Program-made: the position numbers and the translations under genes
The notes under the pieces: generated by a model
Database searches by the model: none
The model's input: only the letters and a program-made list of their open reading frames with translations
Told to the model about the DNA's origin: nothing
Assembly: GCF_006228125.1 (NCBI RefSeq)
Contig: NZ_VDFY01000170.1
Location: 1 to 58,315 of the forward strand
DNA length: 58,315 nucleotides
Origin: Micromonospora orduensis
GTDB lineage: Bacteria; Actinomycetota; Actinomycetes; Mycobacteriales; Micromonosporaceae
Direction: 5' to 3'
Part shown: positions 19,762-27,876 of the stretch, one piece after another
Position numbering within the stretch: the stretch's first letter is position 1
How the letters are laid out: each line of letters begins with the position of its first letter

Positions 19762-20584
19762 CCAACGACACCCCGGCACGCCGACCCTGGTGGCTACGAG
19801 GCGGGGGCGGTGGGAGGACCGCGCCCAGGTGGCGATCATGCTGCTGATCGGCGGCGCAGCCGGCGCGGCGTCGTTCACCCACGTGCACGACGTCGCCGCC
19901 GCGCACGGCCAGCCGGGCTGGCTGGCCTGGGCCGACGCGATCGTGCTGGAGTTGATGTCGATCGCCGCCGGTCTGGAGCTGCGCCGCAAGCGGCGCCTCG
20001 GCACGTCGGTCGCCTTCCCCGCAGCGGTGTTCGTGGTAGCGGTGCTGCTGTCGCTGGCGGCGCAGGTGGTGGAGGCGGAGGCGTCGGTGATCGGCTGGAT
20101 CGCTGCCGCCCTGCCGGCCCTGGGCTTCCTGGCGATGGTGAAGATCGCCCTCGCCCGCGCCGACTTCCACCCGGCCAACCAGACCACTCAGCTCGAGCGG
20201 ACGAAGCCCGGACCGCCGCCCGTTGTCGACTCGTCGGCCCCGGACATCCACCCGCCGGTCCCCGTCACCGCCACCGCGGTCCCGGACTCCATGACTGCGG
20301 TCCCCGCCGTCACGGACCAACCGTCGGCGGTCCCGGACCGCCGGGACACCGAGGCCCCCACAGATGACGACGGACCAGAGGTCGCCGCGCTGGTCCCGGC
20401 CGCCCGGACCGCCGCCCGCACCCTCAATGCCAAGGGGGCACCGCTGTCCCGCAAGGCCCTCGCCCACCAACTACGCGCGGACGGGCACCAGCTGTCCAAC
20501 GCCACCGCCTCCGCGCTCGTGCGCGCCCTGCGAGCCGAGACCACCCCGCCCACACCGGATCTGTCAGCGCGGGAGGCCGCGTGA
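19718..20584 (+). CDS. DUF2637 (SpdB-like) membrane protein
   Basis: The 288-aa protein has about four membrane segments in residues 38-150 (AIMLLIGGAAGAASF, then LAWADAIVLELMSIAAGLE, VFVVAVLLSLAAQVV, WIAAALPALGFLAMV). Its pattern matches DUF2637 proteins of actinomycete plasmids and ICEs, related to spread (Spd) proteins that help plasmids move between mycelial compartments. A long Pro/Thr/Val-rich linker follows, then a C-terminal helical segment LSRKALAHQLRADGHQLSN, a possible small DNA-binding helix pair. A TTG at 19748 is an alternative start. Confidence 0.75.
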   Translation: MRRQNRGGGLLATPDQRHPGTPTLVATRRGRWEDRAQVAIMLLIGGAAGAASFTHVHDVAAAHGQPGWLAWADAIVLELMSIAAGLELRRKRRLGTSVAFPAAVFVVAVLLSLAAQVVEAEASVIGWIAAALPALGFLAMVKIALARADFHPANQTTQLERTKPGPPPVVDSSAPDIHPPVPVTATAVPDSMTAVPAVTDQPSAVPDRRDTEAPTDDDGPEVAALVPAARTAARTLNAKGAPLSRKALAHQLRADGHQLSNATASALVRALRAETTPPTPDLSAREAA

Positions 20585-20691
20585 CAGAGCCTCGACTCAC
20601 GTCTTCTGTCAGAGCAGGCCAGCGCTGTCAGACCCGCATTCACATCTGCCAGGAGACCCGGCAGCTGACACCACCTGACCAAACCTGTCAG
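20561..20691 (+). repeat. CTGTCAG heptamer cluster
   Basis: CTGTCAG occurs at 20561, 20606, 20625 and 20685, with inverted six-base versions at 20582 (TGACAG) and 20665 (CTGACA). Spacings of 19 bp between two copies suggest binding on one helix face. Two more copies lie at 22116 and 22126. The repeats flank the replication-relaxation gene and may be iterons or regulator sites. Confidence 0.5.
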
Positions 20692-20765
20692 CGCGCTCCC
20701 GCCCGCCGCAGCGGTCGGCCCACGCATTGCACTCCCACCACATCTTCGACCTTGGAGCAACAACG

Positions 20766-21032
20766 ATGACGACCCAACCTGACGACCTCCACGGGCGTCG
20801 CCGACAGGATGCATGCCAACTCTCACGGCACCGTCGCACGGCACCCGTTGTGCCCGGCGGTTCAGCAGTCAGTACCGATCTCCGTTCTACCGTCCGCCTT
20901 GATCCTGACCCCCAACCCGACCCCTCACAGCCGCTCACAGCCCAGGTCAACCCCGCTCCCAGCAGTTTGGGACCGCTCCAGACAGACCCTCCAGTCTCGG
21001 GTCTCCCCCCAGCGGCTTCTGCCCATGGGTAA
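20766..21032 (+). CDS. Possible 88-aa hypothetical protein
   Basis: An ATG after GGAG (ten-base spacing) opens a polar, Pro/Gln/Ser-rich frame that ends by overlapping the ATG of the replication-relaxation gene by 8 bp. GC3 is only moderate and no domain is recognisable, so it may instead be spacer DNA. The upstream stretch 20585-20765 holds the CTGTCAG repeats and a 62-codon GTG frame that I do not consider a gene. Confidence 0.35.
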   Translation: MTTQPDDLHGRRRQDACQLSRHRRTAPVVPGGSAVSTDLRSTVRLDPDPQPDPSQPLTAQVNPAPSSLGPLQTDPPVSGLPPAASAHG

Positions 21033-21945
21033 ACACCTACCGACCGCGGATCCGCTGCTGCGCCTGCAGGCCAGCATCACCGCCCGCGACGACCGGCTCC
21101 TCGGTTGGCTCTACGACCACGGCGTGCTCACCACCGACCAGATCGCCGCCGCCCTGTTCCCATCCCTGGACTTCACCCAACGCCGCCTACGCCGCCTCAC
21201 GGCGCTGCGGGCGTTGGACCGGTTCCGACCCAACAAAGCCGACGGCGGCTCCCACCCCTACCACTACGTCCTCGACCAACTCGGCTACGACCACGTCCAC
21301 GCCCAACGCGGACTCCCACGAGGCCGCCGCGACCAAGCCCGCCGCCGCAAACACTCCCTCACCAACCGACCGGACCTGCCGCACCTGCTCGGCGGCAACC
21401 AGGTCTTCATCGACCTCGCCGCCCACGCCCGCACCCACCCCGACGGCGACCTGGTCCGCTGGGAGCCCGCGTCGGCCTACCACGAACCCGGCACCCTCTA
21501 CCGCGAAGGCGCCAACCCGAACATCATCCTCGCCGGAGCGACCGGCTTCCCCCGCCCGGACGGCGCCGGGGTGTGGACCGAGCACGAACGGTCCGTGCCG
21601 TTCTTCCTCGAGTACGACACCGGAGGCGAACACCTGCAGATCCTCATCGACAAGGTCATCAAGTACGAGCGGCTGTACAGGATGAGCACCTGGGCATGGC
21701 CGGTGCTCTTCCACGTTCCCTCCGCACGGAGGGAGGCGAACCTGCGCCACCGCCTCGCCGCCGCTCCCGACCTGGCCATGCTCCTCGCCACCACCACCGC
21801 CGAACTGCGCACCGCACTCGCGGCCAGCCCCGCTCACCAGGTTTGGCAACTCGCCGGCCGCGCCGGTCGTCACCGCCTCATCGACCTGCCCTACATCGAC
21901 GCCGACCACGACGACGAATACCCCACCCACGACCAGCCCGGATGA
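21025..21945 (+). CDS. Replication-relaxation family protein
   Basis: The 306-aa protein starts with a winged-helix-like domain (DDRLLGWLYDHGVLTTDQIAAALFPSLDFTQRRLRRL, residues 20-57). A catalytic-like alpha/beta region follows, with FFLEYDTGGEHLQILIDKVIKYERLY (about residues 193-218), whose acidic Glu/Asp and Lys residues are conserved in the family. Such proteins accompany DUF2637 and FtsK-type genes in actinobacterial ICEs and are thought to act at the origin or in plasmid relaxation. An upstream in-frame ATG at 20809 would add a poorly conserved Pro-rich extension. It is the best candidate here for an autonomous mobility function. Confidence 0.75.
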   Translation: MGKHLPTADPLLRLQASITARDDRLLGWLYDHGVLTTDQIAAALFPSLDFTQRRLRRLTALRALDRFRPNKADGGSHPYHYVLDQLGYDHVHAQRGLPRGRRDQARRRKHSLTNRPDLPHLLGGNQVFIDLAAHARTHPDGDLVRWEPASAYHEPGTLYREGANPNIILAGATGFPRPDGAGVWTEHERSVPFFLEYDTGGEHLQILIDKVIKYERLYRMSTWAWPVLFHVPSARREANLRHRLAAAPDLAMLLATTTAELRTALAASPAHQVWQLAGRAGRHRLIDLPYIDADHDDEYPTHDQPG

Positions 21946-21976
21946 GCGGCCCGCCTGATGAGTGGAAGCGGGACAC

Positions 21977-22010
21977 GTGGCGTGTGCGGCCTGAAGGCCG
22001 CACACGCCAC
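21977..22010. terminator. Perfect 15-bp hairpin terminator
   Basis: GTGGCGTGTGCGGCC, loop TGAA, then the exact reverse complement. It begins 32 bp after the stop of the replication-relaxation gene. No T-tract follows, as is common in this group. Confidence 0.75.
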
Positions 22011-22389
22011 CGAACCCCGCCCGCACGCGCAAACTCCGCGCCGGGCGGTGCCGTCGCCACCGCGAGGGCATGCACCGAGGCGACCGGAGCGGACTGCGCG
22101 CGCGTCGGACGGGAGCTGTCAGAGTCTGTCAGCCGCGCCGTGCGTCGCAGCGTTCGCACTCGCACTCACACCAGCGGCCCGCCGCTGTGAGTCGCGGTGA
22201 GTGGCGAACATCTTCACTTCCGTGGCCACCAGAGGTACCGTCCGCAGCCCTACACACACGTCGGAGCCACCGCCGACTCCGGCCGACGGAATCCGGCGAT
22301 CGATCCCCAGCGAGTCCTAAAGCTAAACCGAAGGAGATGCCCATGGCCCCACACGTTGACCTCACGCCACGAGCCGTCCTGGGAGGGAC
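22011..22389. other. Intergenic region with two CTGTCAG repeats
   Basis: About 380 bp without a convincing gene. Copies of CTGTCAG at 22116-22122 and 22126-22132 lie exactly 10 bp apart, one helical turn. A CCGAAGGAG ribosome-binding-like sequence at 22329 precedes an ATG at 22343 whose frame becomes Arg/Pro-rich and is probably not the expressed one. Confidence 0.4.
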
Positions 22390-22683
22390 ATGGCCGCACG
22401 CCGTGACCAGAGATCACGCGCGAACACACTCCACCCGTCGCCGCCGACCCCGCCGACCCCGCCCACGCGGACAGCCGACGGCGAGGCCCCGACCGCGAAC
22501 CCCGACTCCGAACCTGCCGTTCTCCCGGGGACGCTGTCGATGGCCCGCTACCTGACCGATCCCGACACCGAAACGGAGATTCAAGCACTGGCCGCCGAAG
22601 CCGGCCTTCCCACCGTCGACCAAGCCGCCACACTCGCCCGCCTGCTGCGCCTGCACCAACCTGCACCGCCACGCGCCGCGTGA
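22390..22683 (+). CDS. Small hypothetical protein
   Basis: This 97-aa frame starts at an ATG two bases after GGGAGGGA, a strong but closely spaced site. Residues 1-50 are Pro/Thr-rich and disordered. Residues 51-97 form a more protein-like segment, MARYLTDPDTETEIQALAAEAGLPTVDQAATLARLLRLHQ, predicted helical. That segment begins with its own ATG at 22540, which might be the true start. No family recognised. A terminator follows directly. Confidence 0.45.
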   Translation: MAARRDQRSRANTLHPSPPTPPTPPTRTADGEAPTANPDSEPAVLPGTLSMARYLTDPDTETEIQALAAEAGLPTVDQAATLARLLRLHQPAPPRAA

Positions 22684-22717
22684 GCTGTGCCCGCCCCCGT
22701 AGGGGCGGGCGCAGCTC
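22682..22717. terminator. Strong 16-bp hairpin terminator
   Basis: GAGCTGTGCCCGCCCC, loop CGTA, GGGGCGGGCGCAGCTC: sixteen pairs with one G-U. It overlaps the stop codon of the preceding frame and closes the backbone block. Confidence 0.8.
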
Positions 22718-22789
22718 GTCTCACCCTGAACGCTGGTCCCGTCTACATTGCGCGGCAGAGGGTGACCCCCGCTGCGCGGCCACACCACT

Positions 22790-23029
22790 ATGCGAGTCCT
22801 GGACGCCCCAGGCCGACGCGAGAACGCCTACTACCTGTCGCCCAAGCTGCGTGACCAGAAGACCGCGCCGGAGCAAGTCTTCGGCCAGCCCCGCCCCGGC
22901 TGCAACATCGTCAACCTCCACACTGCCAGCGGCGACCAGCTAGCGCGGCAGGCGCTGGAGATCGGCCTCAGCATCCAAGATCGATGGTCGCGTACGGCTC
23001 CCACACGTACATCCCCTCGTCGCGGTTGA
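22790..23029 (+). CDS. Short hypothetical protein, uncertain
   Basis: A 79-codon frame with protein-like composition in its first 60 residues (NAYYLSPKLRDQKTAPEQVFGQ, then SGDQLARQALEIGLSI). It has no clear ribosome binding site, and its last 20 codons run antisense into the 2H phosphoesterase gene. It may be the truncated remnant of a longer gene. Confidence 0.3.
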   Translation: MRVLDAPGRRENAYYLSPKLRDQKTAPEQVFGQPRPGCNIVNLHTASGDQLARQALEIGLSIQDRWSRTAPTRTSPRRG

Positions 23030-23600
23030 GGACGATGAGCTGGCAGGAGTTGATCATTGCGTTCGCGCTGAGGTTTGGAGCGGAGGAGAGAGCCTCGATG
23101 AGCGGTGCCGCAGGGCCGTCAGTGTTGGTGTAGGCCAGGCTGAGGTGAGGGTTGTAAGGCTCGGCCGGCTCGGGTACTCGATCCTGTCCCCAGACGTCCG
23201 CGATGGCGGCACGGATGGCGGCGCGTAGCTGCCGCACGGGCTCGACCGGGTCGACGGCGATCTGGATGGACTCGGGATCTACGTGGGGGGTGCCGATGGT
23301 GATCTTGAAGGGTGCCAGGGGCGCGCAGCGATTCTTGGCGGCAGCAACGATGGCGTCGACGTCATCGATAGCGACGTCTTGAACGAAGCCGATGCCCTGC
23401 ATGGTGAGGTGCAGCCATCGGTTCGGGATGACATCAAGGCTGGGCTGCGAGGACAGCAGGGACCGGTACTGGTCGGCGAGTTCCTCGACCTCGGGTTGCC
23501 CATCAAAGGTGATGTGCCAGGTGTAGAAGCGGGAGCCGATTCCCCAACCCGGTCGCCAGTACCAGTGATTACGGACGTCGGTAGCGTGCGGGACTGCCAT
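22968..23600 (-). CDS. 2H phosphoesterase (2'-5' RNA ligase family)
   Basis: The 210-aa protein carries the two H-x-T/S motifs that define the 2H superfamily: His64-Leu-Thr66 (WLHLTMQGIGF) and His152-Leu-Ser154 (PHLSLAYT). Members hydrolyse or join 2',3'-cyclic phosphates, 2'-5' bonds or ADP-ribose cyclic phosphate. The ATG at 23600 lies 14 bp downstream of the XRE/TPR regulator gene, so both form an operon divergent from the metabolic directon. The context suggests turnover of a cyclic or 2'-5'-linked nucleotide, but this is inference. Confidence 0.8.
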   Translation of the reverse strand: MAVPHATDVRNHWYWRPGWGIGSRFYTWHITFDGQPEVEELADQYRSLLSSQPSLDVIPNRWLHLTMQGIGFVQDVAIDDVDAIVAAAKNRCAPLAPFKITIGTPHVDPESIQIAVDPVEPVRQLRAAIRAAIADVWGQDRVPEPAEPYNPHLSLAYTNTDGPAAPLIEALSSAPNLSANAMINSCQLIVLNRDEGMYVWEPYATIDLGC

Positions 23601-23614
23601 GGGTTCTCCAGGTA

Positions 23615-25084
23615 TCACGGAAGTTGGCGGGCGGCGCCGGTGGCGCAGAACTCGGTGATGGCTGCTTGGACACTGCGGGCCTCGACGCTCGTGCGCAGCG
23701 ACGGGTCGCCGGCGAGACTTCGGCCGACGCCGCGCAGGCGGTGCACCAGCGGGTCGAGTCGCTGTTCGGGTGGCAGAGCGAGCACCGGAGACAGGACCGA
23801 CACCGCGCCGTCGAGGCTGCCGGCTTTGAGGTGCGCTGCGGCGGCCCAGATGCGGATTTGCGCCAGTGTGCCGTACGCGACCGAGGGATCTGCGGCGGCT
23901 TCCGTGAGGGCGTGCAGGGCGTGCTCGATGGCGTTGGCGGCATCGCCGATGCGAAGCAGCACTGAACCGGCGTAGTTGTGTTGGCGCACCGTGCCGCAAG
24001 CTAGGAGGCCACCTACCGGGTCACGGCTGGCATGTTGGCGGGCCTCCTCAGCCCGTTGCAGTGCCGCTCGGGCCGGCTCGGCAGCGCCGATCTCCGCCCA
24101 CGCGTCGGCTTCCTGGCAAGCCAGCATGATCGCCGCGCTTCCCTCGGCGGCGTGGCCGTAGCCGCGTACGGCGGCGTTGGCCGCGTCCTCGAACCGCTGC
24201 TCCCACAGGTGAATCTTGCTGATTGTCGACAGGACCCAGGCGCGGAGCGTGTTGTCGCGGACGGTTTCAGCGCACATCCAGGCGGTGCGGGCCTGGGACT
24301 CGGCGGCGGCTGGGTGACCGAGGTCGCCGGCCATCCAGGCGAGCAATGTGCACAGGTAACCCGCCCAGGTGTAGAGCTCCCGAGTCTGGTCGGGATCCTG
24401 ACGTCCGGTCTGCAAGAGACGAAACACGCGATCCGCCAAGAGGCCGGCTCGGGCGTAGACGATGACGGGTGGCTCATTCAGATAGTCGACAGCGATTCTG
24501 CGGGTGGAGGCGGCGACATCGTCAAGGGTGAAGGGCCCGACGTTGGAGGCTTGCGCCCATTCTCCGAAGCTGGCCGTACGTTCTGACACCGCTATCACCA
24601 ATTCCGTCTCGTCCTGCAGAGCGCCGAGGTCCCACCGCAGAGGCTCAGTCATCGCGCCACGTGCTGCTGAGGCTGCGACGGTTCGATTGGGCATCGGGGC
24701 GGCGTTCCGGCCGCTCAGAACCTCTCGGTCCGCGTCCGGCATAGCGGCCAAGTCGTCGAGGTCGACCAGACAGCTCGGTTCGGTCCCGAAGACATGCGCC
24801 AGGGCGTTCAAGGCGGCCAAGGTGGGTCGACGACCGCCGAAGGGCCACCGCTCGTAATCGCTGATCCGTGCCCCGGTGAACGTCGCCGAACCGGTTCCAT
24901 TGGTGTTCAGCTTCTCTGCCACCGCGTCCTGGGTCCAACCGTGAGCCTGTCGAAAGGCATCCCGAGGACGCAGTCCAAAGCGTCGCTGCAGCTCGGCCGC
25001 GATGGCGGTCGGCGTCGCGCCGAATCCGGCCAGTGTCTGGCGGACGTGATCGCGCTGTGCCTTGGTGCCAGTCGTCCTCGCCAT
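23615..25084 (-). CDS. XRE-type regulator with TPR-like C-terminal domain
   Basis: The 489-aa protein has an N-terminal helix-turn-helix of the Cro/CI type (AFRQAHGWTQDAVAEKLNTN, followed by ARISDYERWPFGGRRPTLAALNALAHVFG, about residues 43-100). A long helical C-terminus with TPR-like repeats follows (WAGYLCTLLAWMAGDLGHPAAAESQARTAW; HNYAGSVLLRIGDAANAIEHALHAL). Streptomyces proteins of this layout regulate development and antibiotic production. The ATG is preceded by GGAGGTG. It faces the permease gene across 366 bp and probably controls the directon, possibly in response to its product. Confidence 0.85.
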   Translation of the reverse strand: MARTTGTKAQRDHVRQTLAGFGATPTAIAAELQRRFGLRPRDAFRQAHGWTQDAVAEKLNTNGTGSATFTGARISDYERWPFGGRRPTLAALNALAHVFGTEPSCLVDLDDLAAMPDADREVLSGRNAAPMPNRTVAASAARGAMTEPLRWDLGALQDETELVIAVSERTASFGEWAQASNVGPFTLDDVAASTRRIAVDYLNEPPVIVYARAGLLADRVFRLLQTGRQDPDQTRELYTWAGYLCTLLAWMAGDLGHPAAAESQARTAWMCAETVRDNTLRAWVLSTISKIHLWEQRFEDAANAAVRGYGHAAEGSAAIMLACQEADAWAEIGAAEPARAALQRAEEARQHASRDPVGGLLACGTVRQHNYAGSVLLRIGDAANAIEHALHALTEAAADPSVAYGTLAQIRIWAAAAHLKAGSLDGAVSVLSPVLALPPEQRLDPLVHRLRGVGRSLAGDPSLRTSVEARSVQAAITEFCATGAARQLP

Positions 25085-25450
25085 CGTCGGACACCTCCTC
25101 CGTGTGGCCTCCCGTCGCACGGTATCGCCGCTCTGGCCAGGTCCGGTACGGGTCCTGGCGAGGCCAACGGCCCTCGGCTGGGTAAATCCACCTCAGTTGA
25201 TCAATATTCGTGCAGGTCACAGGCGCGGCCGGGTGGGGGAAATTCTCGCCACTCGTGGGGATCCATCTGCATGGATGCGCTTGGCAAGCTTGCCGCACCG
25301 GATCACCGTCGGTCCGGATGTAGCCACCACCGGTGACTACATCAAGTCGCTGCCAAGCACTGTCAATCGGAGCGCCGCTGCCGTCAGGTTTCTCTCGGCC
25401 ACCCGGCAGACCTCTCCCCGCTCGTGCTTCTCACCCTCGTGAGGATCCTC
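25085..25450. promoter_or_regulatory. Divergent control region for regulator operon and metabolic directon
   Basis: 366 bp with lower GC than its surroundings, for example TTGATCAATATTC near 25197. It must hold promoters for the minus-strand regulator operon and the plus-strand 11-gene directon. I see no perfect long palindrome or riboswitch-like fold and cannot assign -35/-10 boxes with confidence. Confidence 0.5.
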
Positions 25451-26857
25451 ATGACAACTTCGAATGATCTGACCCGCTACGGCTATCGACAGGAACTCAG
25501 CCGCCAACTGCGATCGCGGGACCTGGTCGCGTACGGACTGGTGTACATGGTGCCGATCGCGCCGATGGCGATCTTCGGCAGCGTCTACGCCGGCTCCGGG
25601 GGCATGGTCACTCTTGCGTACGCCGTCGGTGTGGTGGCGTTGGTGTTCACCGCCTTCTCCTACGCACAGATGGTGAAAGCGTTCCCGATGTCGGGCAGCG
25701 TCTACAACTACGCCGGTCGGGGCATCAGCCCACCGGTTGGTTTCCTGGCCGGCTGGGTGATCCTGCTCGACTACGTGCTCGTACCCGGCCTGCTGTACCT
25801 GGTGGCGTCGGTGGCGATGCACTCCACCGTGCCGGCGGTGCCGGTATGGCTGTGGCTGCTCGGGTTCGTCGCGGTCAACACGATCATCAACTCGGTCGGG
25901 ATCCGGCTGACCGCGATGGTGACCCGGGTGATGCTGGTCGGCGAGTTGATCGTCCTGGCGGTCTTCCTCGCTGTCGCCGGCTGGGCTCTTGCCTCCGGCA
26001 AAGGCAGGTTCAGCTGGGACGCCTTCTACAACTCCGACACCTTTACCTGGTCTCTCGTCGCGGGGGCGGTGTCGATCGCGGTGCTGTCGTTCCTCGGCTT
26101 CGACGGCATCAGCATGCTGGCCGAGGAGGCCAAGGGCGGGTCCCGGCAGGTGGGTCGTGCGATGGCCGGCGTCCTGATCCTGGCCGGGGTGCTGTTCATC
26201 GCGCAGACCTGGCTCGCGGCGATGCTCGTCCCCGCCCCCGACGCGCTGCTAGCTGAGGGCGATGTGAACGGCACTGCCTTCTACGACGCCGCCGCGGTAG
26301 CCGGCGGAGGGTGGCTGGCCACCTTGTGCGCTGTTGCGACGGCGATCGCGTGGGGGTTGCCGAACTCGATGGTCGCGCAGGTCGCCACGTCCAGGCTGTT
26401 GTACGCGATGGCCCGCGACCGACAACTCCCGGCCTTTCTGGCGAAGGTGTCGGTGCGCCGCAGCGTGCCGATCAACGCCACTCTGCTGACCGGCGCCGTG
26501 TCCCTCGCCCTCGGCCTGTACATGGCGACCCGGGCGGACGGGATCACGCTGCTGTCGTCGCTGATCAACTTCGGGGCGATGGTCGCCTTCCTCGTCCTGC
26601 ACGTCTCCGTGGTCGTGCACCATCTGATCCGCCAGCGCAGCGGCAACTGGTGGGCGCACCTGGTCATGCCCGGCATCGGGTTCGCCATCTTGGCGTACGT
26701 GGTGGTGAACGCCAACATCGCCGCCCAGCGTCTCGGCTTGGCCTGGCTCGCCCTCGGCGTGCTGGTCCTCGCCGGCCTCTACCTGACCGGTCGGCGACCC
26801 GTGCTATCCGGCATGGCAGCCACTGAGGCCGCCGGGCGCGACATGGCGCGGGTGTGA
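25451..26857 (+). CDS. APC-family amino acid/amine permease
   Basis: The 468-aa protein has about 12 membrane helices. Its N-terminus, LRSRDLVAYGLVYMVPIAPMAIFG, is typical of amino acid-polyamine-organocation transporters, and a later SFLGFDGISMLAEEAKGGSRQVGRA matches the conserved loop after helix 6. It probably imports an amino acid, amine or amide. The ATG follows GTGAGGATCCTC. It is the first gene of an 11-gene directon and overlaps the following amidase gene by 4 bp (GTGA), suggesting that the permease supplies or exchanges the amidase substrate. Confidence 0.88.
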   Translation: MTTSNDLTRYGYRQELSRQLRSRDLVAYGLVYMVPIAPMAIFGSVYAGSGGMVTLAYAVGVVALVFTAFSYAQMVKAFPMSGSVYNYAGRGISPPVGFLAGWVILLDYVLVPGLLYLVASVAMHSTVPAVPVWLWLLGFVAVNTIINSVGIRLTAMVTRVMLVGELIVLAVFLAVAGWALASGKGRFSWDAFYNSDTFTWSLVAGAVSIAVLSFLGFDGISMLAEEAKGGSRQVGRAMAGVLILAGVLFIAQTWLAAMLVPAPDALLAEGDVNGTAFYDAAAVAGGGWLATLCAVATAIAWGLPNSMVAQVATSRLLYAMARDRQLPAFLAKVSVRRSVPINATLLTGAVSLALGLYMATRADGITLLSSLINFGAMVAFLVLHVSVVVHHLIRQRSGNWWAHLVMPGIGFAILAYVVVNANIAAQRLGLAWLALGVLVLAGLYLTGRRPVLSGMAATEAAGRDMARV

Positions 26858-27867
26858 TCGCGATGGACCAGTTCACCTACCGGCCCGCCCGCGACGAGCT
26901 GGCCTACACCTTCGGCGGGCGTCTCCCGGTCGCGCACGTCCGCTCCGGGGACATCCTGCGGGTGCACACCGAGGACTGCTTCGGCGGCCTCGTACGGGGA
27001 CCTGCGGACCTGCCATCGCAGGTGTGCCGCATGCCATACCTGAACCCGGTGTCGGGGCCGTTCTTCGTCGAGGACGCCGAACCCGGCGACACCCTCGCCG
27101 TGCACATCGCCTCCATCGTCCCCGCGAGGGACTGGGGCGTGTCGGCGACGTTCCCCTACTTCGGGGCGCTGACCTCGACTTCGCACACGGCCACCCTGCA
27201 ACCGCCGCTCGATGAGCGGGTGTGGGTGTACGACATCGACCGTGCTGCGGGGGTGGTCCGCTATCACGCCACCGAGAGCGAGCACACTGTCGACCTGCCG
27301 CTGGATCCAATGATCGGCACCATCGGCGTCGCCCCAGGTGGCATGGAGTCCCGGTCCACGATCGTCCCCGACCACCACGGCGGGAACCTCGACACCCCCG
27401 AACTCCGTGCAGGCACCACCCTGTACCTCGGGGTCAACGTGCACGGCGCGATGCTGGCCCTCGGCGACGGACACGCCCGACAGGGTCAGGGAGAGGCGTG
27501 CGGCGTCGGCGTGGAGATCGCCACCATGACGACCCTGGCGGTCGAGGTCATCAAAGGTGCCGACACCGCCTGGCCACGTTTGGAAACGGACACAGCGATC
27601 ATGTCGGTCGGCTGCGCGAGGCCCCTGGAGGACGCCTACCGCATCGCCCACCAGGACCTCACCGCCTGGACCGTCGACCTGTGCGGCCTACAGACCCTGG
27701 ACGCCTACCAACTCATCTCCCAAGCCGGGCAGGCACCCATCGGCAACGTCTGCGACCCCAACTACACCGTCCTCGCCGCCGTCGACAAAGCCCTGATCCC
27801 GCAATCGCTGCCCGCCTACCGCGACGCACACGCCCGGCTGCGGAACCTTGCCGGCGCTCGGGAGTAG
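26854..27867 (+). CDS. Acetamidase/formamidase family protein
   Basis: The 337-aa protein fits the FmdA/AmdA fold. Conserved pieces include VRSGDILRVHTEDCFGG (residues 30-46), NPVSGPFFVEDAEPGDTLAVHI (60-81), MIGTIGVAP (150-158), MESRSTIVPDHHGGNLD and GVNVHGAMLALGDGHARQGQGE with the active-site acidic residues and His. These enzymes release ammonia from formamide, acetamide or related short amides. The start is the GTG overlapping the permease stop, or the ATG three codons later. It is coupled to the permease, so both probably handle the same amide. Confidence 0.9.
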   Translation: MIAMDQFTYRPARDELAYTFGGRLPVAHVRSGDILRVHTEDCFGGLVRGPADLPSQVCRMPYLNPVSGPFFVEDAEPGDTLAVHIASIVPARDWGVSATFPYFGALTSTSHTATLQPPLDERVWVYDIDRAAGVVRYHATESEHTVDLPLDPMIGTIGVAPGGMESRSTIVPDHHGGNLDTPELRAGTTLYLGVNVHGAMLALGDGHARQGQGEACGVGVEIATMTTLAVEVIKGADTAWPRLETDTAIMSVGCARPLEDAYRIAHQDLTAWTVDLCGLQTLDAYQLISQAGQAPIGNVCDPNYTVLAAVDKALIPQSLPAYRDAHARLRNLAGARE

Positions 27868-27876
27868 GGACATCTG

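Noticed and set aside
18742..20187. A 481-codon open frame on the minus strand
   Set aside because: It lies antisense to the DUF2637 gene and the structured region, has Arg/Pro/Ala-biased composition and no domain; it is open only because of high GC.
20581..20769. 62-codon GTG frame overlapping the DUF2637 stop
   Set aside because: Its Cys/Gln residues are products of the repeated CTGTCAG sequence; no ribosome site and no protein-like pattern.
22343..22555. Frame starting at an ATG after CCGAAGGAG
   Set aside because: Good start signal, but the translation is Arg/Pro repeats; the overlapping frame at 22390 looks more like a protein.
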